DNA of 64,000 bases from Rhodococcus oxybenzonivorans (GCF_003130705.1 NZ_CP021354.1:6200001-6264000), one strand, 5' to 3'; shown: positions 25,200-35,874, numbered from the stretch's first letter. Program-made: numbers and translations. The notes: generated by a model not told the origin, from the letters alone.

Positions 25200-26861
25200 A
25201 TGGTGGAGTTGCACGACTTCGCCTTGATTGCGGTCATCCTGGCCATCGCCGCGGTGGCCGGGTTGCTGGCCACACGGCTGCGGCAGCCGATGATTGTCGC
25301 GTTCATCGGGGTCGGTGTCCTTGTCGGTCCCGCCGGCACCGGCTGGGTGGTGGCCGACAGCACCGTCGAGCTCCTCGCCCGCATGGGCATCGCGATCCTG
25401 CTCTTCCTCGTCGGGCTGCGGCTCGACATGCATCTGATCCGCACCACCGGGACGGTGGCCCTGATCACCGGTTTCGGACAGGTGCTTTTCACCTCGGTGG
25501 TGGGATACCTCCTCGCGGCCGGCTTCGGCATGGACACCGTCGCCGCCCTGTACGTCGCACTGGCCCTGACCTTTTCGTCGACAATTATCATCGTCAAACT
25601 TCTCTCCGACACTCGTGAGCTCGAACAGATCCACGGCCGCATCGCGGTCGGCCTGCTGATCGTGCAGGACATCATCGTGGTGGTCGTCATGATCGCGATC
25701 AACGCGCTCGATCAGCGCACCGACAATGCTGTGACGGTAAGCATCGTGGTAGTCCTAGCCAAGGGTGCGGGACTGTTGGCAGGTGTCGCCATACTGGCGA
25801 AATGCGTGTTGCCGTCGCTGCTGAAGCAGATTGCCCGGTCACAGGAATTGCTGGTGCTCTTCGGCGTTGCCTATGCGGCCTCGGTCGCGGCGGTGACCGA
25901 GGCGCTCGGATTCTCTTCGGAGGTGGGGGCGTTCCTGGCCGGGGTTTCGCTCGCCGCCACCGCCTACCGCGACGCGCTCGGGGCACGTCTGGTGAGCTTG
26001 CGTGATTTCCTGTTGCTGTTCTTCTTCCTCGACCTGGGCGCCGGGCTGAACTTCGCCGACACAGCCGGGCAGGTAGCGAAGATAGCGGTCTTCTCACTGT
26101 TCGTCCTGGTCGGCAAACCGCTGATCGTCACGGTGATCATGGCCGCGCTGCGATATCCGATCCAGGTCGGATTCTCTACCGGAATTCCCCTCGCCCAGAT
26201 CTCGGAATTCTCCTTGATTCTCGCCGCGTTGGGCGCGAGCCTCGGCCACATCACCACCGCCACCGTCAGCCTGATCACGGTCGTCGGGCTTCTCACCATC
26301 GGCGGCTCCACCTATCTGATCCTTTACTCGCACAAGCTCTACCGTCGACTCGAGCGGTGGCTGCGGGTGTTCGAGCGGGCCGGGACCCGAACAGTCGACA
26401 TCGCCGATAAGGATGCCGAGGTGTACGCGATTCTCTATGGGCTCGGCCGCTTCGGCCGACACGTCGCCGACCACCTCAGCCGTGCCGGGCACCGAGTACT
26501 GGCGGTCGACTTCGACCCCCACCGGGTGGGTGCCAACACCCGGGACGGGGTCACCGCGGTCTACGGCAGCGCCGAGGACCTGCATTTCCTCGAAACGCTG
26601 CCTTTGAACCAGGCCCGGTTCGTGATCAGCACCATCCCGCTACTCGAGACCAATCAGGCGCTCCTGCACGGCCTGCGTCACCACGACTACCGCGGACACA
26701 TCGCCCTGACCGCGCACACCGTCCACGACGCTGCCCAGCTGCGCGCCGCCGATGCCGAGGCGATCCTCGAACCGTTCTCCCTCGCCGTCGAAGCCACCAC
26801 CGAGATACTCGGCCGCCTCATCGATGAAGACGCCGACAGCGACGACCGAAACGATGACTGA
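25200..26861 (+). CDS. CPA2 monovalent cation:proton antiporter with RCK domain
   Basis: 553 residues from ATG 25200 with AAGGAG seven bases upstream. About 12 transmembrane helices, including LVGPAGTGWVV, FLVGLRLDMHL, FSSTIIIVKLLSDTRE and GFSSEVGAFLAGVSLA, match the KefB/KefC group. A C-terminal TrkA-N Rossmann domain starts AILYGLGRFGRHVADHL (about 408-424). Probably K+/H+ exchange gated by nucleotide. It follows UPF0182 by 72 bases and may share its transcript. Confidence 0.88.
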   Translation: MVELHDFALIAVILAIAAVAGLLATRLRQPMIVAFIGVGVLVGPAGTGWVVADSTVELLARMGIAILLFLVGLRLDMHLIRTTGTVALITGFGQVLFTSVVGYLLAAGFGMDTVAALYVALALTFSSTIIIVKLLSDTRELEQIHGRIAVGLLIVQDIIVVVVMIAINALDQRTDNAVTVSIVVVLAKGAGLLAGVAILAKCVLPSLLKQIARSQELLVLFGVAYAASVAAVTEALGFSSEVGAFLAGVSLAATAYRDALGARLVSLRDFLLLFFFLDLGAGLNFADTAGQVAKIAVFSLFVLVGKPLIVTVIMAALRYPIQVGFSTGIPLAQISEFSLILAALGASLGHITTATVSLITVVGLLTIGGSTYLILYSHKLYRRLERWLRVFERAGTRTVDIADKDAEVYAILYGLGRFGRHVADHLSRAGHRVLAVDFDPHRVGANTRDGVTAVYGSAEDLHFLETLPLNQARFVISTIPLLETNQALLHGLRHHDYRGHIALTAHTVHDAAQLRAADAEAILEPFSLAVEATTEILGRLIDEDADSDDRNDD

Positions 26862-26996
26862 ATCTTGTTTACCTTTGCGCCCATTACGCAGCGGCGCCTG
26901 CATCGATCGCCGGGTAGTCGCGGCACCGACCGCCTCGACGTCGCCCCCGGACTTTCTGGGCTCACAAGAAGCGCACCCCACACCATTGCCCCGGAC

Positions 26997-27030
26997 TGAA
27001 CGTGCGTTTAATATACTGATTGTGCATTCA
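26997..27030 (+). promoter_or_regulatory. tandem TetR operators around a -10 box
   Basis: TGAACGTGCGTTTA (26997-27010) and TGATTGTGCATTCA (27017-27030) are each near-palindromic and 20 bases apart, about two helical turns. TATACT (27012-27017) between them is a good -10. It ends five bases before GTG 27022, which points to a leaderless transcript for the TetR gene. Likely autorepression; ligand unknown. Confidence 0.5.
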
Positions 27031-27717
27031 ATCCGTGGGGTTGGGAGGGACGACGCCGACCTGACCACGTCGGCGCGGATCCGGGATGCGGCAGTTGCGC
27101 GGTTCGCCCGGGAGGGTTTCGGTGCGAGCCTGCGGGTCATTGCCGAGGACGCGCGGGTCAGCGGCGGGTTGATCGTGCACCACTTCCGCTCCAAGGAGGG
27201 TCTACGCCGGGTCTGCGACGAGTGGGTGCTGCGGCAGATCCGCGAATCGAAGCAGCAGGTGGTCGCCTCCGGTGATACCGGCCCCTGGTTGGCCCAACTC
27301 GGGCAGCTCCAATCCTATGCGCCGCTGGCGATGTACGTGGCCCGCTCGTTGCAGGCCGGAGGTCCCGGAGCCACCGCATTCTTCGACCACCTGGTCGACG
27401 ACGCGGTCGCCTATCTCGCCGAGGGAGTGCGCAATGGGGTGATCAAACCCTCCCGCGATCCCTACGCGCGGGCCCGGTTCCTCACCAGCTCCAGTGTCGG
27501 GACGATGCTGCTGGAGATGTCCCTGCAGGCGGAGATGCTCCGCAGCGGTGACTTCACCGGCTTCTTCCAGAAATTGTCGGACGCGGTGACCGCACCCGCC
27601 CTCGAACTCTATGCCGACGGGTTGTTCACCGACCGGCAGATGCTCGATGACTACCTGATGTATGTGACTGATCCCCCTGCCGGGGCAGGCGACGGCGACG
27701 CCGCCGTAACTCCCTGA
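27022..27717 (+). CDS. TetR family regulator of the ABC exporter
   Basis: 231 residues from GTG 27022, chosen because a -10 box ends five bases before it. N-terminal [45 protein letters not shown], cited as about residues 17-58 with key [15 protein letters not shown]. The C-terminal ligand domain is typical of regulators next to drug-type ABC exporters. The ABC genes follow 34 bases downstream on the same strand. Confidence 0.88.
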   Translation: MHSIRGVGRDDADLTTSARIRDAAVARFAREGFGASLRVIAEDARVSGGLIVHHFRSKEGLRRVCDEWVLRQIRESKQQVVASGDTGPWLAQLGQLQSYAPLAMYVARSLQAGGPGATAFFDHLVDDAVAYLAEGVRNGVIKPSRDPYARARFLTSSSVGTMLLEMSLQAEMLRSGDFTGFFQKLSDAVTAPALELYADGLFTDRQMLDDYLMYVTDPPAGAGDGDAAVTP

Positions 27718-27751
27718 CAACTGCCGATCCCTTCCGACATCAGGAACCTCC

Positions 27752-28666
27752 ATGAGCACTGTCATCGAGGCCGTCGGCCTCAGCAAAAAATTTGGACCCG
27801 TCACCGCCCTCGACCACCTCGACCTGGCGGTCGGCGCCGGCGAGGTGGCCGGGTTCCTCGGCCCGAACGGGGCCGGGAAATCGACCACCATCCGCATCCT
27901 GCTCGGGTTGCTGCGCCCCGACGGCGGGAAGGCGACCGTACTCGGACTAGATCCGTGGCGCGACGCCGTTCAGCTGCACCAGCGCCTGGCCTATGTGCCC
28001 GGCGATGTCAGCCTGTGGCCCACCCTGACCGGCGGTGAAGCCATCGATCTGCTGTGCCGGTTGCGCGGACACGTCAACCCTGCCCGCCGCGCCGACCTGA
28101 TCGACCGCTTCGAACTCGACCCCCGCAAGAAATGCCGGACCTACTCCAAGGGCAACCGGCAAAAGGTCGCCCTGATCGCCGGGTTGGCCTCGGATGTGGA
28201 ACTGCTCATTCTGGACGAGCCCACCTCCGGGCTGGACCCGTTGATGGAACAGGTTTTTCAGCAGTGCATCGACGAGGCCACCGAGGCCGGCCGCTCGGTG
28301 CTGCTGTCCAGTCACATCCTGGCCGAGGTCGAAAAGCTCTGCGACACCGTCACCATCATCCGGGACGGGCGAACGGTGGAAAGAGGAACGCTCGACCAGC
28401 TGCGGCACCTGACCCGTTCGACGATCACCGTCACCGCCGACCGCGATCCCGCCGGGCTCGCCCAGCTGGCCGGGGTACACGAACTGCGGATCGAACGCGG
28501 CCGCACCGTCTTCGAGGCCGATCATGCCTACCTCGGCGACATCGTCCGGGCTCTTGCCGACTACGGGGTGCGCAGTCTCGAAAGCGCCCCGCCCTCACTC
28601 GAAGAGTTGTTCCTGCGCCACTACGGCGACGCTCGCACCGCGGCCGTCGTGGGGGGTGTGCGATGA
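27752..28666 (+). CDS. ABC exporter ATP-binding protein
   Basis: 304 residues. Walker [10 protein letters not shown] (about 39-47), Q-loop region in YVPGDVSL, a signature region reading [12 protein letters not shown] where LSGGQ is usual (KGNRQ is common in this exporter subfamily), Walker [13 protein letters not shown], and H-loop SSHIL. The C-terminal DUF4162-like extension ends EELFLRHYG. It partners the permease, whose start overlaps its stop by four bases. Confidence 0.92.
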   Translation: MSTVIEAVGLSKKFGPVTALDHLDLAVGAGEVAGFLGPNGAGKSTTIRILLGLLRPDGGKATVLGLDPWRDAVQLHQRLAYVPGDVSLWPTLTGGEAIDLLCRLRGHVNPARRADLIDRFELDPRKKCRTYSKGNRQKVALIAGLASDVELLILDEPTSGLDPLMEQVFQQCIDEATEAGRSVLLSSHILAEVEKLCDTVTIIRDGRTVERGTLDQLRHLTRSTITVTADRDPAGLAQLAGVHELRIERGRTVFEADHAYLGDIVRALADYGVRSLESAPPSLEELFLRHYGDARTAAVVGGVR

Positions 28667-30264
28667 CCGCCCTGCGCGCCACCCTCACCCTGCTGCGTTT
28701 CACTCTGCGGCGGGATCGGATCAAGCTGCCCGCCTGGGTGCTCGGGATCGCGGTAATGACGATGTATTTCGCCAATGCCCTGAAACTGGCCTACCCCACC
28801 GAGCAGGACATCGCGAACGTCGCCTCCTTCGCCCGCAGCCCCGCCGCGATCATGATGTCCGGCCCCGGCTACGGCATGGATACCCCCACCCTGGAGGCGT
28901 TCCTAGCCAACCAGTACGCCCTCTATCTGATGGTCGCGGCGGCGCTGATGAATATTCTGCTGGTTGTGCGGCACACCCGGCTCGAGGAGGAAGACGGGCG
29001 TACCGAACTGGTCCTGGCCGGGGTGGTCGGCCGATTCGCGCCGCTGACTGCGGCGATGCTCACCGCCCTCGTCGCGAACACCGCTTTGATCGTGGCCGGC
29101 ACCGCTGCCCTGGCCGGCACCGGGTTCGACGCCTCCGGTTCGCTGCTGCTTCTATCCGGATTCGCCGCCGTGGGAATGGTTTTCGCTGCGGTCGCAGCGC
29201 TGACATCTCAGTTGACCGAGCACGCGCGGGCAGCCACCGGGTGGGCCGGCGCCGTCCTCGGGGCCGCGTTCGTGGTGCGGGGGGTCGGTGACCTTGCCGC
29301 CGAGCACGGCAGCGCCCTGTCCTGGCTGTCCCCGATCGCCTGGTCGCAGCAGACCCGGGTGTTCGTCGACCCGCGCTGGTGGCCGCTGACACTGTCGGCC
29401 GGGTTCGCCGCGCTCGCCCTGGCCTGCGCCTACCGGCTCGTGGCCCGCCGCGATATCGGGGCGGGTCTGCTGGCCCCGCGTTTGGGGCGGGCCGACGCAT
29501 CGGCGGCCCTGACGAATCCGTTCGCGCTGGCGGTGCGACTCCAGCGCGGCAGCCTGATCGGCTGGGCGCTCGGGTTGAGTGTGGCCGGGCTGTTCTACGG
29601 GGCCTTCACCGAATCGATCGCCGACGCGTTCGGGGACCTGCCCGACGACATCCTGGTGATCATGGGCGGCTCCACCGGCAACCTCGTCGACGGCTACCTC
29701 GGGTTGATGGGCTTTACGATGGCGTTCCTCGCTTCCTGCTTCGCGATCGGGTCCGTCAGGCGCCTGCGCAGCGAGGAGACGGCCGGGCGAGCCGACCCGG
29801 TGCTGGCCACCGCAACCAGCCGACTGACCTGGATGGGATCGGGGGTGGGCGCGGCGGCTGCGGGGGCGGTGCTGCTACTCGGCCTCTCCGGCGTCGCGAC
29901 CGGAATCGGGGCGGCGTTGGTGACCGGGAACACCGGCTACGTCATCACGCTCGAGCTCGCGTATCTCGCGCACACCCCCGCGGTCTTGGTCGTGGCCGCG
30001 GTAGCCGCGCTGTTGTTCGGTCTCGCACCGAAGGCGTTCGCCCTGGTGTGGATTCTGCCGGTGTTCGGGTACCTGGTCGGCACCTTCGGCCCGCTCCTGC
30101 AACTGCCGGGCTGGGTGCAGGGCCTGTCCCCGCTGGGCTACATCCCGCAGATGCCGCTGGAATCATTCACTGCGACACCGCTGGTGGTCCTCGCCGCGCT
30201 CGCGGCCGTGGCCGCGGCCGCGGGACTGGTCGCCTTCCACGGCCGGGACGTCGCCGCCACCTGA
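28663..30264 (+). CDS. ABC-2 type exporter permease, two-fold
   Basis: 533 residues, about 12 transmembrane helices in two similar halves (helix groups from about 18-250 and 290-530). The pattern is that of polyketide or antibiotic exporter permeases (Tcs3-like) of actinobacteria, with [11 protein letters not shown] and [21 protein letters not shown], cited only by its [10 protein letters not shown] core. Start ATG 28663 overlaps the ATPase stop (ATGA). Substrate unknown; the TetR regulator suggests induction by a small hydrophobic compound. Confidence 0.88.
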   Translation: MTALRATLTLLRFTLRRDRIKLPAWVLGIAVMTMYFANALKLAYPTEQDIANVASFARSPAAIMMSGPGYGMDTPTLEAFLANQYALYLMVAAALMNILLVVRHTRLEEEDGRTELVLAGVVGRFAPLTAAMLTALVANTALIVAGTAALAGTGFDASGSLLLLSGFAAVGMVFAAVAALTSQLTEHARAATGWAGAVLGAAFVVRGVGDLAAEHGSALSWLSPIAWSQQTRVFVDPRWWPLTLSAGFAALALACAYRLVARRDIGAGLLAPRLGRADASAALTNPFALAVRLQRGSLIGWALGLSVAGLFYGAFTESIADAFGDLPDDILVIMGGSTGNLVDGYLGLMGFTMAFLASCFAIGSVRRLRSEETAGRADPVLATATSRLTWMGSGVGAAAAGAVLLLGLSGVATGIGAALVTGNTGYVITLELAYLAHTPAVLVVAAVAALLFGLAPKAFALVWILPVFGYLVGTFGPLLQLPGWVQGLSPLGYIPQMPLESFTATPLVVLAALAAVAAAAGLVAFHGRDVAAT

Positions 30265-30306
30265 ATCACACGAGGGTACAGCGGCGCCCGAACCGGGAAC
30301 GAGTGC

Positions 30307-31212
30307 TCACACGGTGTCCTTCTCACTGGGAGGAATCGAGGAGGTCAGGTCCGCCACCGATTCGGGGGCTTCCCGCAGGACGAGATGCCCGCAACCGGGC
30401 AGGATCTGGACGTCGACGCCGAGCAACGAGCGCACCCGCCCGCGCAACCGGTCCGGGCCGACCAACCGGTCGTGCTCACCGGTGGCCACGATCACCGGCA
30501 CCCGCTCGGCCCAGCGACCGACCGTGCGGGCCGGAAGTGGCCGCGGCAACCGACCAGGGAAGCAGTGCTCGGCGATCATGGCGTACCAGCAGACCAGGCC
30601 CACATCCGGAATGAACCGAGGCGCCAGCAGATACGACAGCAATTGTTCGCTGTGGTCGAGGGTGGGACTGTACATCCACTGCGCACGTATCCGGGTCAAC
30701 TGCCAGGTGCGTCTGATTGCGGCGATTCCGGCCGGATTGACCAAGACCAGTCCCGCCACACGGTCACCCGGTGTGGCGGCGAGCGCGATCGCCGCCCCGA
30801 GGGCGTGCCCGACCACGATCACCGGATCGGTGCTCAGCTGGGGAAGTACTTCGTCGAGCCACTGCCCGTACAGGTGGTGCCAGTGCCGGTGCGGGCGGCG
30901 CGACGAGCTCAGACCCGGCTCGCCGGGCAAGTCAGGGACAAGGACTCGATGATTTTCCCCCAAGGCGGCGATAGCGGCCAAAGTTGTCGATGCGTTCAGG
31001 CCCGCACCGGGCAGCAGCACCACCGGTGGCCTACCCGTGTGGGTGCCCGCGGTCAGGACGGTGGTCGAGCCCAGGGCGGTGTCGAACCGGGTCAGGGCGT
31101 GCGGGAGGTGCCAGTGCTGCAGGCGGTCGCGGCAGGCGCGCCGGACCGGGACCCGGTCCTCGGTCTCGTGGTAAATGCCGTGGGTACCGACGGGAAGGTA
31201 CTTCATGCTCAT
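30307..31212 (-). CDS. alpha/beta-hydrolase-fold protein lacking the nucleophile serine
   Basis: 301 residues from ATG 31212 (ATG 31206 next). Fold features: VVLLPGAGLNAS (oxyanion region), nucleophile elbow VIVVGHALGAAIAL (132-145), acid region VIVATGEHDRLVG and histidine GCGHLVLRE. The elbow reads G-H-A-L-G, with Ala137 where Ser is expected, while Asp and His look intact. Either catalysis is lost and the protein has a binding role, or a T-to-G change inactivated it. A conserved leader element (31246-31350) precedes it. Confidence 0.8.
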   Translation of the reverse strand: MSMKYLPVGTHGIYHETEDRVPVRRACRDRLQHWHLPHALTRFDTALGSTTVLTAGTHTGRPPVVLLPGAGLNASTTLAAIAALGENHRVLVPDLPGEPGLSSSRRPHRHWHHLYGQWLDEVLPQLSTDPVIVVGHALGAAIALAATPGDRVAGLVLVNPAGIAAIRRTWQLTRIRAQWMYSPTLDHSEQLLSYLLAPRFIPDVGLVCWYAMIAEHCFPGRLPRPLPARTVGRWAERVPVIVATGEHDRLVGPDRLRGRVRSLLGVDVQILPGCGHLVLREAPESVADLTSSIPPSEKDTV

Positions 31213-31245
31213 CACCGCCGGCCCGGGCGTTCCGAGCCGAACGGT

Positions 31246-31364
31246 GATCGGGCGGGAACAGGCAAACGGTACGGCGCGATCCACATGGCGGAAGTCCTTG
31301 TCCTGGTCGGGATAGAGCGGAACACTTTGCCGACCAGACTTCCCGGCGCACCACCCTCACCCTA
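31246..31364 (-). ncRNA. conserved promoter plus possible structured leader, copy A
   Basis: Read on the minus strand: -10-like TAGGGT (31364-31359), an eight-base gap, GTGCGCCGGGAAGTC, CTGGTCGG, then CAAGGACTTCCG and TGTTCCCGCCCGATC. GGAAGTC (31343-31337) can pair with GACTTCC (31296-31290); inside it CTGGTCGG can pair with CCGACCAG. Copy B upstream of the GT87-like gene (39265-39380) keeps the same parts and spacing. The leader ends about 34 bases before the hydrolase ATG. A riboswitch-like role is inference; no family assigned. Confidence 0.45.
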
Positions 31365-31456
31365 CCGTGGCCGACGGAAAATCGGACACCGCCCCGCCGG
31401 TGGGGACGTCCCGCGGCGGTGGGTGCCGCCGTCGACCGCGGTGGTCACAAAGGTGG

Positions 31457-33496
31457 TCAGGGTGGGGAGTCCGTGCCGGTGATGCCGCGGCGGACCTCCC
31501 CGGGGCTGTGCTCGATGTGGGTGAGATCCCGGCGGCCGGTCGAGTGCAATTGCCAGGGCACGCTGGTGACCATCACACCCGGCTCGAACAGCAACCGTCC
31601 TTTCAGGCGCAGTGAGCTCTGGTTGTGCAGCAGGTTCTCCCACCACCGCCCGACCACGTACTCGGGGATATAGACGGCCACCACATCGCGGGGACTGGTG
31701 CGGCGGAGTCGTTTGACGTAGTCGACGACCGGCCGGGTGATGTCACGGTACGGGGACTCGATCACGGTGAGCGGGATGCTGACCTCGTGACTGTCCCAGT
31801 CCCGGTGCAGCTGGCGGGTGTCGGCGTCGTCGACATTCACCGTCAGGGCGACGAGGGTGTCCGGGCGGGTGGCACGGGCGAACTTGATCGCCCGGTTGGT
31901 GGCCTTGTGCCAGCCGGAGACCAACACCACGGCATGCACCCGGCTGGGCAAGGTCTCCTCGTCGTCGCCGTCGGACTCGAGTTCAGCCCGCACCGCCGCG
32001 TAGTGCCGGTGAATGCCGTGCATGAGCAGGCACAACACCGGAATGGCGATGACGACCAGGAAAGCGCCGTGGGTGAACTTGGTGACCATGACGACGACGA
32101 GGACGATGCCGGTGAAACAGGCCCCGAATGCGTTGATGCCGCGGGCGCGGTAGATGCGGCGCCGGTCCACCGGGGTGGGAGCGCCGACGAGTTCGCGGTT
32201 CCAGTGGCGCACCATCCCGGCCTGACAGAAGGTGAACGAGGTGAACACCCCCACGATGTAGAGCTGGATCAGCCGAGTCGCGGATCCGTCGAACGCGTAG
32301 ATCAGGGTGCCGGCGATCACCGCGAGCACAATGATGCCGTTCGAGTAGGCCAACCGGTCCCCACGGGTGTGCAGCTGACGAGGAAGATATCGGTGCTGGG
32401 CCAGAATCGAACTCAGCAGCGGGAACCCGTTGTAGGCGGTGTTCGCGGCCAGGATCAGGATCAGCGCCGTCGTGGCCTGCATATAGAAGAACAAGATGCT
32501 CTCGCTACCGAACACCGCTGCAGCGATCTGGGCGATGACGGTGCGCTGCGGATCGGTGGCACAGTCCCCGGCGAATCCGATGAGATCGCAGGTGTTTTCG
32601 GTGACCCGAGTATGCGAGACCAGCGCGAGCGCGGTCACCCCGGTGAACATGGTGATCGAGATGGCACCCATCGCGACCATCGTGCGGGCAGCATTGAGGG
32701 CCTTGGGTTTACGGAAGGCGGGGACCCCATTGGAGATGGCCTCGACCCCGGTCAGTGCAGTACACCCGGAGGAGAACGCGCGCAGCACCAAAAACGCCAC
32801 CGCCAGACTGTTCAGACCGACCTGTTCGGCATGGATCTGATACTGCGCGCTTTCCGCGACCGGCGGATCGCCCAGCAGCGCCCGGGAAAGCCCGATCACC
32901 ATCATCACCAGGACTCCGGCGACGAACGCGTAGGTCGGAGCGGCGAACGCCCGCCCGGATTCACGGATCCCGCGCAGATTCATCGCCGTGAGCAGCACGA
33001 TGAAACCCAGGCACAGTGCGACCCGGTGCGCGTTGAGATCAGGGAATGCCGAGATGATGTTGTCCACCCCAGCCGCGACGGACACCGCGACGGTCATCAC
33101 GTAGTCGACCAGCAACGCGGCCGCGACGATCAGCCCGGCAACCGGCCCCAGATTCTCCGAAGCCACCTCGTAGGAGCCACCTCCACTGGGATAGGCCCGC
33201 ACCACCTGCCGATAGGACAACACCACCACCGCGAGAAGCACGACGACGGCGCCGGCGATCCACGGCGCCAGGTAGAGATAGGTCAACCCGCCCAGGGTCA
33301 GGATCAGCAGAATCTCCTGCGTCGCATACGCCACCGACGACAGCGGGTCGCTGGCGAACACCGGCAGCGCGATCCGCTTCGGCAGCAGGGTGCGCCCGAG
33401 CCGATCACTACGGAACGGGCGCCCCAGCAACACCCTTTTGAGCACCGACGCTGTGGAGGCCACAACGATCGAGCCTAGATTCACTCGGGCGGCCAT
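31457..33496 (-). CDS. KimA-like APC superfamily potassium importer
   Basis: 679 residues. Twelve membrane helices: an N-terminal RTLLPKRIALPVFASDPLSSVAYATQE, cited by its FASDPLSSVAYA motif, then SYRQVVRAYPSGGGSYEVA and AFSSGCTALTGVEAISNGVPAF. A cytoplasmic C-terminal domain of about 200 residues (from about 480; VHAVVLVSGWHKATNRAIKFAR, key VSGWHKATNRA) is USP-like. This layout matches the KUP/KimA group of K+/H+ symporters, which in B. subtilis are inhibited by c-di-AMP. Start ATG 33496. Confidence 0.85.
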   Translation of the reverse strand: MAARVNLGSIVVASTASVLKRVLLGRPFRSDRLGRTLLPKRIALPVFASDPLSSVAYATQEILLILTLGGLTYLYLAPWIAGAVVVLLAVVVLSYRQVVRAYPSGGGSYEVASENLGPVAGLIVAAALLVDYVMTVAVSVAAGVDNIISAFPDLNAHRVALCLGFIVLLTAMNLRGIRESGRAFAAPTYAFVAGVLVMMVIGLSRALLGDPPVAESAQYQIHAEQVGLNSLAVAFLVLRAFSSGCTALTGVEAISNGVPAFRKPKALNAARTMVAMGAISITMFTGVTALALVSHTRVTENTCDLIGFAGDCATDPQRTVIAQIAAAVFGSESILFFYMQATTALILILAANTAYNGFPLLSSILAQHRYLPRQLHTRGDRLAYSNGIIVLAVIAGTLIYAFDGSATRLIQLYIVGVFTSFTFCQAGMVRHWNRELVGAPTPVDRRRIYRARGINAFGACFTGIVLVVVMVTKFTHGAFLVVIAIPVLCLLMHGIHRHYAAVRAELESDGDDEETLPSRVHAVVLVSGWHKATNRAIKFARATRPDTLVALTVNVDDADTRQLHRDWDSHEVSIPLTVIESPYRDITRPVVDYVKRLRRTSPRDVVAVYIPEYVVGRWWENLLHNQSSLRLKGRLLFEPGVMVTSVPWQLHSTGRRDLTHIEHSPGEVRRGITGTDSPP

Positions 33497-33711
33497 GGCG
33501 GTGTTCGGACATAGAGATCCCGTAAAGAATCGTCGGTGCGCGAAGCCCGTCGAGACCCTGCAGGGGACGGCGGGGTCCTATCGTCGCGGGCGTGCGAGAT
33601 CCCGACGCGAGTTCGCCAGAGGCACGGGGTCCCCGGGGTGGTCGCCACACAGTTGCCCGTGTGGATCGAAGGGCACCGTCGTCCGGTCAGTGCCGTGCGG
33701 TGGGGGCTGGG

Positions 33712-35874
33712 CTACCACCAGCCGGTGGTAGCCCCGATCTGCCGGTCGAGTTCGGGGGCGAGGCTGCGCACATAGGTCGCCGAGAGATGGTGGGAGTCGT
33801 GGTAGATGAGGATGTTGCCTTCCACGACCCGGCAGAGCGACACATCGCACACGGCGTCGGACAGATCGAGCGGATAGACCAGCGGGAACTCTGCGGCCGG
33901 GGCGAGGGCGGGATTGTGAGCGGCCAACACCGCATCGCGCGGCATCCCGCAGGTATCGACGTCTCCGCCCTCCGCCAGGCAGTCGATCGCCCGATACGGA
34001 ACCCCGTCGCGATGCAGCCAGGGGGTGTCCCGAAGGCCGAGGAACGTCAGCCCGTAGTCGGCGTACCGGGTCCAGACCTGAATGTAGTCGTCCGGGGTGA
34101 TGTCGCCCGGCCCGTCCGGGTTCGGGCGGGTCGCGGTCGAAAGCACCGCGTCCGGGCGGTCGTCGCGGAGGCGGTCGAGGACCTCGGCGGACCAGTCCCG
34201 GCAGTCGGGGTACGGCTGATCGCCGAGCATCGGTTCGTCGGAAAGGGTGAGTGGGCAGCCCATCTTCAGATACGACACGATCCGAACACCGCGGGTACTT
34301 CCGATGGCGTCGAGGGCGGTGAGCCAATGTTCGGCGTGGGAGCTGCCGACCACCGCGAGTGTCCGGTCGGCGGCGGGATCGCCGTAGGTGCAGGTGATCA
34401 CGTCCCTGGTGCTCATGTCAGAGATGCACCCGTCGAAACTGGAGGGGGGTAGGTCGCCAGGTGCCTCGAGGAGGGTGGGGCGCATTTTGGCGTGCGGGGT
34501 GAACGCGCCATCGAGTAGTTTCGCGGCACCGGGATAGATTTTCGGGTCGAGCTCACCGACTCGGGCCGCGGTTTCCGGATTGTGCGACAGATACCACTGC
34601 CAGCCCCCTGCTGCGGCTATCACCGCAGCCCCGGCAGCGGTGACGACCGTGGTGACGATTCGAGGGCGACCGCGGCCGGGTCGCGCGGCCGAGGGTGACG
34701 CCGATCCGCGGCGCAGTGGTGTTTCCACCCACACGTGGGTGAGCCGGGCCAGGACCAGCGAAACGGCGAGCACGATCAGCCCACCCACCGGCCCGACGGC
34801 GGGCCGTTCACGCCAAGTGAGGTAGAAGATCAATACCGGCCAATGCCACAGATACAGGGCATACCCGATCGCACCGAGCTCGACGAGCGGCCGTGCGGCG
34901 AGGAACCGCACCACCGTGGGCGCGTTTGGGGTGTGGGCGTCGATCCCGGCGCCGGCCAGGATCACCGCGGCGGTGGCAAGGACGGGGATCAGTGCGGCCG
35001 GGCCCGGAAACAGGTGTGCCCCGTCCACGACCAGCCCGCACACGACGATCGTCGCCAGGCCGGTCCCGGCGAGCACCGCACGAGTTGCCGGCGGCAGCGT
35101 CACCCGGCCGATCACACATGCCAGCAGGGCGCCGACCAGCAATTCCCACACCCGGGCAGCGGTGTCGTAGTACGCCCACCCCTGGTGGGTGCGGGAGACC
35201 TCTGCCGCATACAGCAGCGACACCGCACCGGCTGCCGTGATCACTGCGGCGGTGACCGGCCGCACCACCGCCGCGATTCCGGCCCGGCGGCACCCGGCAG
35301 CGAGTATCACCACGACGATCAGGATCAGAAAATAGAACTGGCCCTGCACGGACATCGACCACAGGTGCTGCATTGGGGAAACCGAGGCGTCGGCGGCCTG
35401 ATAGTCGGCGGCCGTGGTCGCCAACTGCCAGTTCTGCACATACAGCAGCGACGTGACCAGCTGCTCGGCGACCACACTCCACTGAGTGAACGGTCGTGTG
35501 AGGACGGTGACGGCCGCGGTGGTCGCCAACACCACCACCAGCGCCGGCAGCAGCCGGCGGGCGGTTCTCCCCAGTACCGCTCGCATCGATGGGCCACCCC
35601 CGGCACCGGATCGCCGCAGCAGCATGCCGGTGAAGAAGAACCCAGAGAGCACCAGGAACACATCGACACCGCCGGACACTCGGCCGAGCCACAGATGAAA
35701 GATCACCACCAAAGCGATCGCCAGGCCCCGCAGCCCATCGAGATCGTGTCGGTACCGGTGCGGGTCGGCGCGGGTAGCGGACACCGGGGCGCTGGGCCGG
35801 TGCCCGGTTTCCGGACTCGCGCCGGTGTTCTGGCCCCCGACGGGTCTGCCGTGGGGGTGGGGATCGGTGTTCAT
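33712..35874 (-). CDS. membrane O-acyltransferase fused to SGNH hydrolase domain
   Basis: 720 residues from ATG 35874; a TTG at 35931 would add 19. Acyltransferase-3 domain with DLDGLRGLAIALVVIFHLWL (H in the first helix), GGVDVFLVLSGFFFTGMLL and LWSMSVQGQFYF, about 10 helices to about 390, ending TPLRRG. An extracytoplasmic SGNH domain follows, with AVVGSSHAEHWL (nucleophile Ser) and a late YHDSHHLSATYV (Asp-His). This OafA/PatB-like fusion acylates envelope sugars or peptidoglycan; target unknown. It lies 96 bases after trkA on the same strand. Confidence 0.88.
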   Translation of the reverse strand: MNTDPHPHGRPVGGQNTGASPETGHRPSAPVSATRADPHRYRHDLDGLRGLAIALVVIFHLWLGRVSGGVDVFLVLSGFFFTGMLLRRSGAGGGPSMRAVLGRTARRLLPALVVVLATTAAVTVLTRPFTQWSVVAEQLVTSLLYVQNWQLATTAADYQAADASVSPMQHLWSMSVQGQFYFLILIVVVILAAGCRRAGIAAVVRPVTAAVITAAGAVSLLYAAEVSRTHQGWAYYDTAARVWELLVGALLACVIGRVTLPPATRAVLAGTGLATIVVCGLVVDGAHLFPGPAALIPVLATAAVILAGAGIDAHTPNAPTVVRFLAARPLVELGAIGYALYLWHWPVLIFYLTWRERPAVGPVGGLIVLAVSLVLARLTHVWVETPLRRGSASPSAARPGRGRPRIVTTVVTAAGAAVIAAAGGWQWYLSHNPETAARVGELDPKIYPGAAKLLDGAFTPHAKMRPTLLEAPGDLPPSSFDGCISDMSTRDVITCTYGDPAADRTLAVVGSSHAEHWLTALDAIGSTRGVRIVSYLKMGCPLTLSDEPMLGDQPYPDCRDWSAEVLDRLRDDRPDAVLSTATRPNPDGPGDITPDDYIQVWTRYADYGLTFLGLRDTPWLHRDGVPYRAIDCLAEGGDVDTCGMPRDAVLAAHNPALAPAAEFPLVYPLDLSDAVCDVSLCRVVEGNILIYHDSHHLSATYVRSLAPELDRQIGATTGWW

